In this document: piece by piece, positions 39,818 to 48,567 of the stretch | Numbering within the stretch: the stretch's first letter is position 1 | Layout: each line of letters begins with the position of its first letter | From: Massilia soli | GTDB lineage: Bacteria; Pseudomonadota; Gammaproteobacteria; Burkholderiales; Burkholderiaceae_D | Reading direction: 5' to 3' | Length of the DNA: 64,000 nucleotides | Assembly: GCF_016809835.1 (NCBI RefSeq) | Contig: NZ_JAFBIL020000006.1 | Location: 248,001 to 312,000, forward strand | Notes under the pieces: generated by a model | What the model was told of the DNA's origin: nothing | The model's input: only the letters and a program-made list of their open reading frames with translations | Databases searched by the model: none | Program-made: the position numbers and the translations under genes

Positions 39818-41589
39818 AGGCTGTCCTCCAGCGGGTTTTCAGGAATGATGATGTCGACGACGGTCGAATCGGGCGGCACGTTGGCCGCGCGCAGCGCATT
39901 GGCCGCCAGCGCAGCGAAGGTCGGCGCCGCGACCCAGCCGCCGGTGCGGTAGACGCCACTGACGTCGTCAAGCATCACCGCGATGATGAAGCGCGGGTTC
40001 GACATCGGCGCGATGCCGACGAACGAGCCGATGTTGCGGTTGTGCGAATAGCGGCCATTGATCAGCTTTTGCGCGGTGCCGGTTTTGCCGCCGACGCGGT
40101 AGCCAGGCACCTGCGCCTTGGAGGCGGTGCCTTCGGGGCCGACCACGCTTTCGAGCATGGTGCGGATCTGGCGCGCGGTCTGCGGGGAAATGACCTGCTG
40201 GCCGACCGGCGGCTCGGTGACTTTCTGGAACGACAGCGGGATGATGTCGCCGTCGCGCGCGAAGATCATGTACGAACGCGCCAGCTGCAGCAGCGAGACC
40301 GAAATGCCGTGGCCGAACGCCATGTTGGCCTGCTCGATCGGCTTCCACGATTTGTACGGGCGCACGCGGCCGGCGACGGCGCCGGGGAAGCCGAATTTCG
40401 GCTGCTGGCCGAAGCCGGACTTGGTGAACATTTCCCACATCTCTTGTGGCGGAATCGGCAGCGCGATCTTGGCCATGCCGATGTTGGATGACTTCTGGAT
40501 GATGCTGCTGACCGACATGGTGCCGTAGGTGTGCATGTCGCGGATGCGGCGGTCGCCGATCACCATGAAGCCAGGCGCGGTTTCGTACATCGTGTCGGGC
40601 GTGACGCGCTTGGTGTCGAGCGCCAGCGCCACCGTAAACGGCTTGAGCGTCGAACCCGGTTCGAAAGTATCGGTCACCACGCGGTTGCGCAGCTGTTCGC
40701 CGGTCAGCTTGCGGCGGTCGTTCGGGTTGTAGGTCGGGTAGTTGGCCAGCGCCAGCACTTCGCCGGTCCTCACGTCCAGCACCACGGCGGCGCCTGCCTT
40801 GGCGTTGAACTTCTCGACCGCCTCCTTGATGCTGGAAAAAGCGATGTACTGCAGCTTGCTGTCGACCGACAAGGTCAGGTCGCGGCCGTCATGCGGCAGC
40901 TTCGACAGGCCGACGTCTTCGACGATGCGGCCCAGGCGGTCCTTGATGACGCGGCGCGAGCCGGTAGCACCCTGCAGCGTCTTTTGCTGCGCCAGCTCCA
41001 TGCTCTCCTGGCCGGCGTCTTCGACGTTGGTGAAGCCGACCACGTGGGTCATCACTTCGCCCTGCGGGTAGAAGCGCTTGTATTCCTTGCGGGTGTCGAG
41101 GCCGGCGATTTCCAGCTTGTCGATCTGGGCGATCACGTCCATCTCGACCTGGCGCTTCAGGTAGACAAAGGTGCGGTCCGAATCGAGCTTCTTGCGCAGG
41201 TCGGCGCTGCTCATGTCGAGCAGGCGCGCCAGCTCGGCCAGCTTGGCAGGCGGCGACTTGAGTACGTCTTCAGGAATCGCCCACACCGCCTTGACCGGCA
41301 GCGACGAGGCCAGCACCTGGCCGTTACGGTCCATGATCTTGCCGCGCGTGGCTGGCAGCTCGATGGTGCGCTCGTAGCGGCTCTTGCCCTGCTTTTGCAG
41401 GAACTCGTTGGACATCCCCTGCAGCCAGACGGCGCGCACGGCCAGCGCCGCGAACGCGGCGAACAGCACAAACAGCACGACGCGCGAACGCCAGATCGGC
41501 AGGCTGACCGCCAGCACCGGGCTTTTCGAGAACGACACCCCTTTCGAGGCGGCGACCCGCGAGTTCACGCCATGTCCGCTGCGCTTCAT
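39814..41589 (-). CDS. ftsI: Septal transpeptidase FtsI (PBP3)
   Basis: A 591-residue class B penicillin-binding protein: short cytoplasmic N terminus, one membrane anchor (about 30-52), pedestal domain with RGKIMDRNGQVLA, and transpeptidase domain with EPGSTLKPF (STLK, nucleophile Ser), SSN in IQKSSNIG, and KTGT in GGKTGTAQK. It works with FtsW in septal wall synthesis. Overlaps ftsL and murE by 4 bases each. Confidence 0.98.
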   Translation of the reverse strand: MKRSGHGVNSRVAASKGVSFSKSPVLAVSLPIWRSRVVLFVLFAAFAALAVRAVWLQGMSNEFLQKQGKSRYERTIELPATRGKIMDRNGQVLASSLPVKAVWAIPEDVLKSPPAKLAELARLLDMSSADLRKKLDSDRTFVYLKRQVEMDVIAQIDKLEIAGLDTRKEYKRFYPQGEVMTHVVGFTNVEDAGQESMELAQQKTLQGATGSRRVIKDRLGRIVEDVGLSKLPHDGRDLTLSVDSKLQYIAFSSIKEAVEKFNAKAGAAVVLDVRTGEVLALANYPTYNPNDRRKLTGEQLRNRVVTDTFEPGSTLKPFTVALALDTKRVTPDTMYETAPGFMVIGDRRIRDMHTYGTMSVSSIIQKSSNIGMAKIALPIPPQEMWEMFTKSGFGQQPKFGFPGAVAGRVRPYKSWKPIEQANMAFGHGISVSLLQLARSYMIFARDGDIIPLSFQKVTEPPVGQQVISPQTARQIRTMLESVVGPEGTASKAQVPGYRVGGKTGTAQKLINGRYSHNRNIGSFVGIAPMSNPRFIIAVMLDDVSGVYRTGGWVAAPTFAALAANALRAANVPPDSTVVDIIIPENPLEDSL

Positions 41590-41858
41590 TTGTCGCCTTC
41601 CGTGAGGTACTGCGTACGTGCCGGGGACAGCGGCGCCATGTTCAGTTCAGTGCGCGCGATCTGCTCGATGCGCGCGTTCTTGCCCAGGGTGGACTGGTCG
41701 AGCTGAAGCTGGGACCAGTCGATGTCGAGCTGGCGCGACTGCTGCTGCAGTTTTCCCAGTTCGATGAACAGGTTGCGCGCCTTGTACTGCGAGTTCACCA
41801 GCGCCAGCGCGCAGCTCACCAGCAGCGCGGCGAGGACGATGTTGATCTTGAAGCTCAT
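41586..41858 (-). CDS. ftsL: Cell division protein FtsL
   Basis: A 90-residue bitopic protein: N-terminal membrane helix (about 3-21, [19 protein letters not shown]) and a short periplasmic coiled coil ([20 protein letters not shown]). It forms the FtsQLB complex that activates FtsWI. Identified from size, topology and the position between rsmH and ftsI, overlapping both by 4 bases. Confidence 0.93.
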   Translation of the reverse strand: MSFKINIVLAALLVSCALALVNSQYKARNLFIELGKLQQQSRQLDIDWSQLQLDQSTLGKNARIEQIARTELNMAPLSPARTQYLTEGDK

Positions 41859-42820
41859 GCGCCGGCTCCGGCAAACGGCAGGCGTTCGGCCACCCGCAAG
41901 ACCGCCGAGCGCGAGCGCGGGTTGTCCTTGACTTCCGCGTCGGACGGCTTGATCTTGGCGATCAGCTTCATCAGCGGCTGCGGCAGGTCGACGGCGCGGA
42001 TCGGCAGGCGGCGGTCCGGCTGCTCGACCTTGGCTTTACTGGCCAGAAATTGCTTGACCATGCGGTCTTCCAGCGAATGGAAGCTGATGACCGACATGCG
42101 CGCGCCAGGCGCCAGCAACGCGTATGCCTCGCTTAAGCCTGCTTCGAGATCTTCAAGCTCTTTATTGACGAAAATCCGGATAGCCTGAAAGGTACGGGTG
42201 GCCGGATCCTTGCCCTTTTCGCGGGTCTTGACCGCGTTTGCCACGATACCGGCAAGCTGTCGTGTGGTTGAAATTGGTTGGACTGCCCGGCCAGCAACAA
42301 TCGCCTTTGCAATCTGAAAAGCAAACCGTTCTTCCCCATAATCGCGCACTACCTTTTCCAGTTGTTGTTCGGTTGCCGTTGCCAGCCACTCGGCCGCCGA
42401 GACGCCGCGCGTGGTATCCATGCGCATGTCGAGCGGACCATCTTTTTGAAAGCTGAAACCGCGCGCGGCGTCGTCCACCTGCGGCGACGAGATGCCCAGG
42501 TCGAGCAGGATGCCGTCCACGTGGGATACGCCGCGTTCGGCAAGCGCGCTCTTCATGGTGGCGAAGCTGTCGTGCACGATCTCGAAACGGGGGTCGTCGA
42601 TCTGATTTGCGGTGGCAATTGCCTGCAGGTCCTTGTCGAAACCGAACAGGCGACCCTTCGGCCCCAGCTTCGACAGGATCAGGCGGCTGTGGCCGCCGCG
42701 GCCGAAGGTGCCATCTATATAGATACCGTCGGCGCGCACGCCTGTGATGTCGAGCGCATCGACCGCTTCGTTGAGCAGCACCGTCCGGTGCTGAAACTCA
42801 GGCGCCGCCACTGTCGTCAT
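41855..42820 (-). CDS. rsmH: 16S rRNA (cytosine-1402-N4)-methyltransferase RsmH (MraW)
   Basis: A 321-residue SAM-dependent methyltransferase acting on 16S rRNA C1402. [13 protein letters not shown] opens the protein, [15 protein letters not shown] is the SAM site, [20 protein letters not shown] and [16 protein letters not shown] are family signatures. It follows mraZ by 12 bp. Confidence 0.97.
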   Translation of the reverse strand: MTTVAAPEFQHRTVLLNEAVDALDITGVRADGIYIDGTFGRGGHSRLILSKLGPKGRLFGFDKDLQAIATANQIDDPRFEIVHDSFATMKSALAERGVSHVDGILLDLGISSPQVDDAARGFSFQKDGPLDMRMDTTRGVSAAEWLATATEQQLEKVVRDYGEERFAFQIAKAIVAGRAVQPISTTRQLAGIVANAVKTREKGKDPATRTFQAIRIFVNKELEDLEAGLSEAYALLAPGARMSVISFHSLEDRMVKQFLASKAKVEQPDRRLPIRAVDLPQPLMKLIAKIKPSDAEVKDNPRSRSAVLRVAERLPFAGAGA

Positions 42821-42832
42821 TCGCTGGCGCCT

Positions 42833-43261
42833 TTAAAAAGAGAAATTGGAAAGCACGTCGGGCATGCCGCCGGCGACGGCTTCCTGCTCGTTGTCGGCCA
42901 GCTTGGCGGCATCCCAGATTTCGAAGTGGGTGCCCATGCCGAGCAGCATCACATCACGCGTCAGGCCGACAGCCTGGCGCAGTTCTGGCGAAATAAGGAT
43001 GCGCCCTGCCGAATCCATCTCGACATCGCAAGCATTACCGAGGAAAATCCGCTGCCACGCACGGGCGGACATTGGCCAGGCGGCGATCTGGTCGCGATGC
43101 GATTCCCAGACCGGGCGCGGGAAGAACAGCAGGCAGCCGTGCGGGTGCTTGGTAAGCGTGAGCCGTCCTTCGCACTGGACTGCGAGTGCGTCACGATGCT
43201 TGGCAGGAATAGACATCCTGCCTTTCGCATCGAGGTTGATTGCGGACGCGCCTTGAAACAC
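42833..43261 (-). CDS. mraZ: Transcriptional regulator MraZ
   Basis: A 142-residue AbrB-like DNA-binding protein with two MraZ repeats, each with a DxxxR motif ([13 protein letters not shown] and [13 protein letters not shown]). In E. coli MraZ represses its own dcw promoter through spaced GTGGG-type repeats, and four such repeats lie 60-100 bp upstream here. First gene of the dcw cluster. Confidence 0.96.
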   Translation of the reverse strand: MFQGASAINLDAKGRMSIPAKHRDALAVQCEGRLTLTKHPHGCLLFFPRPVWESHRDQIAAWPMSARAWQRIFLGNACDVEMDSAGRILISPELRQAVGLTRDVMLLGMGTHFEIWDAAKLADNEQEAVAGGMPDVLSNFSF

Positions 43262-43320
43262 GTTTTAGCCTAGTTCTGGATTGAATTATGTAACTGCTTT
43301 TTTAGCTTGGGAAGCTGATT

Positions 43321-43360
43321 TCTCTCCCACAAAACTACACTTTTTCACACTGTTGCCCAC
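43321..43360 (-). promoter_or_regulatory. MraZ operator: four direct repeats with 10-bp period
   Basis: On the minus strand four decamers follow each other exactly: GTGGGCAACA, GTGTGAAAAA, GTGTAGTTTT, GTGGGAGAGA. Each starts GTGKN with a 5-bp spacer, the layout of MraZ boxes upstream of mraZ in other bacteria. They lie 60-99 bp before the mraZ start. A weak promoter, TTCCCA and CATAAT with a 17-bp spacer, can be read just downstream. Confidence 0.8.
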
Positions 43361-43605
43361 TTTAGTGGAAGCAAGGAAGTGGGTCAAGCGGTTTCCGTAT
43401 CGAAAATCGGAATTTTTCTAATGAAGTCAATGACTTAGCGCACTTCGTTGAAGCAGCCTCTGGCGAAAATGTGTCAAAAAACAGGCACTTAGAAAAGACA
43501 TTGAATGTGCTACTTCATCTGCAAATTGGACTTTTCCGGGAGTTTGCGCTATCACAAAATAAATACGAGCTTACTTTTTAGCAACAGCATGGTTCACGGG
43601 TGAAA
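43361..43605. other. Low-GC intergenic stretch between the dcw operon and the AAA ATPase gene
   Basis: The full gap between mraZ and the divergent ATPase gene is 416 bp (43262-43677). Apart from the MraZ repeats and the ATPase promoter, this part is clearly AT-richer than the surroundings and holds no open frame with a plausible start and no convincing hairpin with a T-run. It probably contains the upstream dcw promoter region. Confidence 0.5.
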
Positions 43606-43634
43606 TTGCACGCTGGCCGTAGCCGAGTTAGGAT
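43606..43634 (+). promoter_or_regulatory. Candidate promoter of the AAA ATPase gene
   Basis: TTGCAC (43606-43611), 17 bp, then TAGGAT (43629-43634), giving a leader of about 37 bases before the ATG at 43678. Confidence 0.4.
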
Positions 43635-43677
43635 AAAGGCGCAGGCAGCAGGCAAACCTTAGTGCCAGGAGGACGTC

Positions 43678-44628
43678 ATGAACATCACCCTCGCCCGTAC
43701 CCGCGCCGTGTACGACCTGAGTGAAGTGCAAGGCGCCCTTGAGCGCAGCAAGGGCCGCTCGCCCGAGCTCGACGCCTTCTACGAACGCATGCTCGACAAC
43801 GGCGCCGAGCGTTTCGTCACCACGCCCTCGTCGGCCGACGCACTCTCTCCGCTAGTGGATGAATGTCCCAACTTCGACCAAGTGGTGAGCGACCTGCGCC
43901 GCTACGTGGCGCTGGCCAACGCCGGCGACGGCGGCATTAACGTCATGCCGATCCTGCTGCTGGGCGACCCGGGCGTGGGCAAAACCCACTTTGCCAAGCG
44001 GCTGGCCAAGGCGATGGCCACCGACCGCGAGTTAATCAGCATGAATGCGCTGTCGGCCGGGTTCGTCATCACCGGCAGCTCGGCCAGCTGGAAAGGCGCG
44101 AAATGCGGCAAAGTGGCCGAGCGCCTGGTGCGTGGGCAGTATGCCAATCCGGTGGTGGTGCTCGATGAAGTGGAAAAGGCCAGCGGTTCGTCGCAGTCCG
44201 ATCCGCTGGCGGCGCTGTACCAGTTGCTTGAGCCGGAGACGTCGCGGGCGTTTCGCGACGAGTTTATCGACGTGGAGATCGATGCCAGCCAGATTTTCTG
44301 GGTGCTGACGGCCAATAGCACCGATGGCATCCCCGCTCCGCTGCTCAACCGGATGGCGGTGTACGACGTGCCGGCGCCCACGCCCGCGCAGGCGGCGGGG
44401 ATCGCGCAGCGGATCTATGCAGGGCTGGTGTCCGAGCTAAAACTGGCCAGGTTCGCGCACCAGCTCGCGCCCGCGGTGCTCGACAAGCTGGCCGGGGTGT
44501 CGCCGCGCGACATGCGCAAGACCTTGCTCGATGGTCTCGGCTATGCGGCGGCGGGCGGACGCGATGACGTGACCGTACAAGATATCCGCCTGAAGGCGAC
44601 GCCGGGAAAGTCGCGGATCGGCTTTTAG
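43678..44628 (+). CDS. Stand-alone AAA+ ATPase resembling the Lon ATPase module
   Basis: A 316-residue protein: a short N-terminal region (1-75), then an AAA+ domain with Walker A LLLGDPGVGKTHFAKRLA, Walker B VVVLDEVEKAS, sensor 1 WVLTANSTDGIP and the lid motif SPRDMRKTLLDGL. This order resembles the ATPase part of Lon, but no Lon N-domain or Ser-Lys protease domain follows. The start has a strong AGGAGG. It is alone between the dcw operon and an oxidoreductase gene. Its function is unknown; a chaperone-like or remodelling role is a guess from the family. Confidence 0.85.
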   Translation: MNITLARTRAVYDLSEVQGALERSKGRSPELDAFYERMLDNGAERFVTTPSSADALSPLVDECPNFDQVVSDLRRYVALANAGDGGINVMPILLLGDPGVGKTHFAKRLAKAMATDRELISMNALSAGFVITGSSASWKGAKCGKVAERLVRGQYANPVVVLDEVEKASGSSQSDPLAALYQLLEPETSRAFRDEFIDVEIDASQIFWVLTANSTDGIPAPLLNRMAVYDVPAPTPAQAAGIAQRIYAGLVSELKLARFAHQLAPAVLDKLAGVSPRDMRKTLLDGLGYAAAGGRDDVTVQDIRLKATPGKSRIGF

Positions 44629-44640
44629 ACCGATTCCGCG
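44612..44640. terminator. Possible hairpin between convergent AAA ATPase and oxidoreductase genes
   Basis: CGCGGATCGG (44612-44621) can pair with CCGATTCCGCG (44630-44640) with one bulge. It overlaps the ATPase stop codon, and no T-run follows in either direction, so termination would be weak. Confidence 0.3.
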
Positions 44641-44650
44641 CTTCGGTCAC

Positions 44651-45667
44651 TCAGCTGGTGTGGAAATTTTCGAGCACGATCTTGCCGACGGCGCGGCCGC
44701 TCTCGATAAGGGCATGGGCCCGGCGCAGGTTCCCGGCCGAGATCACGCCGAAGTGCTCACCCAGCGTGGTGCGCAAGGTCCCGTCGTCGATCATCGCCGA
44801 CACGCGATTCAACAACTCATGCTGCTTGATCATGTCCGGCGTCTCGAACATCGAGCGCGTGAACATCAGCTCCCAGTGCAGCGAGATCGACTTGCGCTTG
44901 AGCGCCAGGACGTCGATCTGGGCCGGGTCGTCGATCAATGCGAGCTGGCCCTGCGGCGCCAGCACGTCGACGATGGCCGGAAAGTGCTTGTCGGTGTGCG
45001 TCAGGCTGATGACGATGTCCACCGCCGGGATGCCAAGCGCCTCGAGCTGTGGGCGCAGCGCTTGCGTGTGGTCGATCACGTGGTGGGCGCCGAGTTCGCG
45101 CACCCAGTTGCGGGTTTCCTCGCGCGAGGCGGTGCCGATGACGGTCAGCTTGGTGAGCTTGCGCGCCAATTGGAGCAAAATCGAACCGACCCCGCCAGCC
45201 GCGCCGATCACCAGCAACGACTGGCCGGCGCCGCCCCCTTCGGCCACCCTGAGGCGGTCGAACAGCAGCTCCCAGGCCGTGATCGAGGTGAGCGGCAGGG
45301 CCGCCGACTGGGCATGGTCGAGCGTCGCCGGCTTGCGCCCGACGATGCGCTCGTCCACCAGTTGGAACTCGGCGTTCGATCCCGGGCGCACGAGCGAACC
45401 GGCGTAAAACACTTCATCGCCTTCCTTGAACAGGGTCACGCTGCTGCCGACGGCGCGCACGATGCCGCTCGCGTCCCAGCCCAGCACGCGCGGTTCCGTG
45501 ACCGGGGCGCCCAGGCGGATCTTGGTATCGATCGGATTGACCGACACCGCGCGCACTTCGACCAACAGGTCGCGCGGGCCGGCCAGCGGCATCGGCAGCT
45601 CGATCTCCTGCAGGGATTGGGCGTCGCTGATGGGGAGGCCGTGCTGGGTATACACTACTGCTTTCAT
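44651..45667 (-). CDS. Zinc-less quinone-oxidoreductase-like dehydrogenase (MDR family)
   Basis: A 338-residue medium-chain dehydrogenase/reductase: GroES-like domain (about 1-125; VSVNPIDTKIR and GWDASGIVRAVG) and NADPH-binding Rossmann domain (about 130-290; LLVIGAAGGVGSILLQLA). The structural zinc cysteines are absent, as in quinone reductases. Substrate unknown; likely an enone or quinone. It is divergent from a LysR-type regulator 102 bp away, the usual sign that the regulator controls it. Confidence 0.88.
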   Translation of the reverse strand: MKAVVYTQHGLPISDAQSLQEIELPMPLAGPRDLLVEVRAVSVNPIDTKIRLGAPVTEPRVLGWDASGIVRAVGSSVTLFKEGDEVFYAGSLVRPGSNAEFQLVDERIVGRKPATLDHAQSAALPLTSITAWELLFDRLRVAEGGGAGQSLLVIGAAGGVGSILLQLARKLTKLTVIGTASREETRNWVRELGAHHVIDHTQALRPQLEALGIPAVDIVISLTHTDKHFPAIVDVLAPQGQLALIDDPAQIDVLALKRKSISLHWELMFTRSMFETPDMIKQHELLNRVSAMIDDGTLRTTLGEHFGVISAGNLRRAHALIESGRAVGKIVLENFHTS

Positions 45668-45769
45668 GTTGAATCTCCATTAAGTTTTAGGCTTGATGGC
45701 GATTCTACGGCGAAGTCTTCCCAGTAAAAACCCGGCTGGCGCGATTTCACTTTCACAGCTGGAGAGAAA

Positions 45770-46675
45770 ATGATCAGGTTAGATGACCTTGCAGTATTCG
45801 TCCGTACCGCCGCCCTCGGCAGTTTTTCGAAGGCCGCGCGCGAGGTTAACCTGTTGCCCGGACAGGCCAGCGCAGCGATTGGACGTCTCGAACGCGAGCT
45901 CGAAGTCCGCCTGTTCGCCCGCTCGACGCGCAGCCTGCGCCTGACCGAAGAAGGCAAGCGCTACCTGCCTTTCGCGCAGGACGCGCTGCAGGCCATGCGC
46001 GACGGCGTCGACGGCATTCGCGGCGACGCAAACTGCCTGACTGGCACGCTGCAGATCGCTGCGCCTTCGGACTTCGGCCGTAACCTGCTGCTGCCGTGGA
46101 TCTCGGAATTTCGCCGCGCGCACCCCAGCCTCGACATCCATCTGATGGTGTCGGACCAGGTAACGGACGTGTTCCGCGATCCCGTCGACATCGCCCTTCG
46201 CTATGGACAGATCGATGATGCCAGCTATGTCGCGCTGCCGGTAGCACCCGGCAACCGCCGCGTGCTCGTGGCGTCGCCCGATTACATCGCGCGGCACGGA
46301 CAGCCAGCCACGCTCGCTAGCCTGGACGAGCACAACTGCCTGCAATTCCGGCTGCGCGGCCGTGCCCATGACCGCTGGTCGTTTTATCCGCCTGCGGGTG
46401 AGCGTGTTGTCCAGGTCGCGGGACGGCTGGTGAGCGACGATGCCGAGGTGGTGCGGCGCTGGGCGCTGGCCGGCGAGGGCATCGCGTACAAGTCGTGGCT
46501 CGACGTCAGCGCGGATGTGGCCCAAGGGCGCCTGCAGGTGCTGCTGCCTGAGCTGCCGGGCGAAGCGGCGCCGCTGAACCTGGTCTGCCCGCACCGCCGG
46601 CAGTTCTTGCCGGCGGTGAAGCTGCTGCACGCGCTGGTCGAGGAGCGCTGCCGCCCCCTCGCGCGCACCACCTGA
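45770..46675 (+). CDS. LysR-family transcriptional regulator
   Basis: A 301-residue regulator: N-terminal winged helix-turn-helix (about 1-60; FSKAAREVNLLPGQASAAI and RLFARSTRSLRLTEEG) and a periplasmic-binding-like effector domain (about 90-290). Divergent from the oxidoreductase gene across 102 bp that should hold both promoters and the operator. The effector is unknown. The start at GGAGAGAAA-ATG is well placed. Confidence 0.92.
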   Translation: MIRLDDLAVFVRTAALGSFSKAAREVNLLPGQASAAIGRLERELEVRLFARSTRSLRLTEEGKRYLPFAQDALQAMRDGVDGIRGDANCLTGTLQIAAPSDFGRNLLLPWISEFRRAHPSLDIHLMVSDQVTDVFRDPVDIALRYGQIDDASYVALPVAPGNRRVLVASPDYIARHGQPATLASLDEHNCLQFRLRGRAHDRWSFYPPAGERVVQVAGRLVSDDAEVVRRWALAGEGIAYKSWLDVSADVAQGRLQVLLPELPGEAAPLNLVCPHRRQFLPAVKLLHALVEERCRPLARTT

Positions 46676-46788
46676 GCTCGGGCTCGTCGAAACGTCGATC
46701 AAGTTGCAAAAAGTTAAACTTTAGTTAATACTCGACGTGTGTCGCGTCACGGGCATCCCTTCTCGAACCTTCCCTTCGCCGGAGACCC

Positions 46789-47973
46789 ATGCGCCACTTC
46801 CTGTTCGCAGTCCTGTTCGCCGCCGTCAGTGTGGCCCATGCCCAATCGTTGTTTTCCTTTTCAAACCAGCCGGGTGAACACGGCGTGGGCGTTCGCTTTG
46901 TCAAACAATACGATGGCAGCAGGCCATTCGCGAAATCGCGCAGTTTCTGGGCTGGCGGACGTGCAAAGGACGACTTAGGCCGCCCGATCCAGACCGTGAT
47001 CTGGTACCCCGCCGCCAAAGGCGGCAAGGCGGTCCAGTGGAACGATTACCTGTCGCTGATCGGCTGGGAAACCAACTTCAACCTCAGCGGCGCCGAGGAA
47101 AAGCGGCTTGTCGATGGGTGGATCGAGATGGTCACCGATGGGAAGCGCCCGGCGCAGGTTGCGGCTGAACGCGCCAAACCGATGTGGGCAGTACGCGGGG
47201 CGGTCCCGACGAACGGCAAATTTCCGGTCGTGATTTACGCGCCCAGCATCAATAACACCGCCTTTGAAAACGCCGACCTGGCGGAGTTTTTGGCCAGCCA
47301 CGGCTATATCGTGATCTCCAGCCCGACGATTGGCGCGGCCCGCCGCTTCATCAAATGGGATCTGGCGAATGCGGAAATGCAGGCCGACGATATCCGCTTC
47401 CTGATCGATTATGCGAAGACGCTGCCGCAGGCGGACATGTCGCGCGTGGCGGCGGCAGGCTTCAGCTGGGGCGGGTTTACCAATATTCTCGCAGCCGTGA
47501 AAGACCCGCGGATCAAGGCGCTGGTGTCCATGGACGGCACGCTCAGGTACTACAATGCGCTGGTGGCCGAGGCCAAATACGCCGTACCGGAGAACATCAA
47601 AACGCCACTGCTCTACCTGGCGCAACGCCCCGCATCGGTGGAAGAGAATATCCGCATCGAGCAGGACCTGACCGGCAGTTTCATCGGCCGCATGTCGAAG
47701 GCGGATGTCTATATGCTCACCATGCACCCGATGGAGCATGTCCATTTCGGCTCGGCGTTCATTCGTTTGGACGACGCCGCCGACTACCAGGAATACACGG
47801 CGGACGAAGTATCGTTCGCGTATAGCCTGGGGGCGCGTTATGTCCTCAATTTCCTCAACGGGTATTTGAAAGGCGACCGTTCCGGCCTGGCCTACCTGAC
47901 AAATCGGCCAGTGAAAAACGGCGCGCCGCCGCATAGCCTGGTAATGCAATTCACTCCGGCCAAATACAAATAG
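46789..47973 (+). CDS. Exported alpha/beta hydrolase (dienelactone-hydrolase-like)
   Basis: A 394-residue protein with a signal peptide (cleavage after VAHA, near residue 18). The hydrolase fold shows GFSWGGF as nucleophile elbow and a late His in MEHVHFGS. FPVVIYAPSINNTAFENADL fits the oxyanion strand. Substrate unknown; likely a periplasmic esterase. GGAGACCC precedes the ATG. It converges on the cupin gene. Confidence 0.82.
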   Translation: MRHFLFAVLFAAVSVAHAQSLFSFSNQPGEHGVGVRFVKQYDGSRPFAKSRSFWAGGRAKDDLGRPIQTVIWYPAAKGGKAVQWNDYLSLIGWETNFNLSGAEEKRLVDGWIEMVTDGKRPAQVAAERAKPMWAVRGAVPTNGKFPVVIYAPSINNTAFENADLAEFLASHGYIVISSPTIGAARRFIKWDLANAEMQADDIRFLIDYAKTLPQADMSRVAAAGFSWGGFTNILAAVKDPRIKALVSMDGTLRYYNALVAEAKYAVPENIKTPLLYLAQRPASVEENIRIEQDLTGSFIGRMSKADVYMLTMHPMEHVHFGSAFIRLDDAADYQEYTADEVSFAYSLGARYVLNFLNGYLKGDRSGLAYLTNRPVKNGAPPHSLVMQFTPAKYK

Positions 47974-47975
47974 GA

Positions 47976-48386
47976 TTACTTGGCCAGCACGACGATCGGC
48001 TTGCCCTTCTCGACCAGGTAGGTGGCCAGTTCAGAACCAACGCCGTCGCCAGCGTTGCGCGCGGCGTGTACTGCGCCAGCGGGGATATACAGCGACTCGC
48101 CGGCCGTCAGGCGGATCGTTTTTCCGTCCATCGCGTATTCCAGGGTTCCGCTCAATACGTAGGCGATTTCCACGCCAGGGTGGGAGTGGGCCGGGAACGA
48201 TGCGCCATGGGCAAAGTCCACTCGCACCTGGATCGCCTCGTTCTTGTGGTCGTAGTCGTGGCGTACCGACTCGGTGCGGGCGATGCCCTGGTCATCGAAC
48301 TTCTGGGCGTGGGCGGCGGGCAGCAGGACTGCACTGGCGATCAGTGCGGCGGCGGCGCTACGGGCAAGCGTCTGGATAAGTTTCAT
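47976..48386 (-). CDS. Exported cupin-domain protein
   Basis: A 136-residue protein with a Sec signal peptide (ending PAAHAQ, near residue 28) and one cupin barrel. The first cupin motif HSHPGVEIAYVLSG supplies His, His and Glu metal ligands; the second contains LYIPAGAVHAARN. Function unknown: a metal-binding or small-molecule-binding periplasmic protein. GGAGAACCACC precedes the chosen ATG; longer in-frame starts lack a signal peptide. Confidence 0.85.
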   Translation of the reverse strand: MKLIQTLARSAAAALIASAVLLPAAHAQKFDDQGIARTESVRHDYDHKNEAIQVRVDFAHGASFPAHSHPGVEIAYVLSGTLEYAMDGKTIRLTAGESLYIPAGAVHAARNAGDGVGSELATYLVEKGKPIVVLAK

Positions 48387-48567
48387 GGTGGTTCTCCAAT
48401 AAGGCGCCGGTTGCGCAGTCGGCCGGAATAGCGGACTGGAACGCGGCAAGCTCATTAGACCGCCCGAATGTGTACCGTGAATGTCGAAAACCGGCGGCTG
48501 CAGGCGCGAAGTGTATCTGCGCGGCCGGCCGATACACGCGGATACAGGCGGGGCGTGCCCGATCTTG

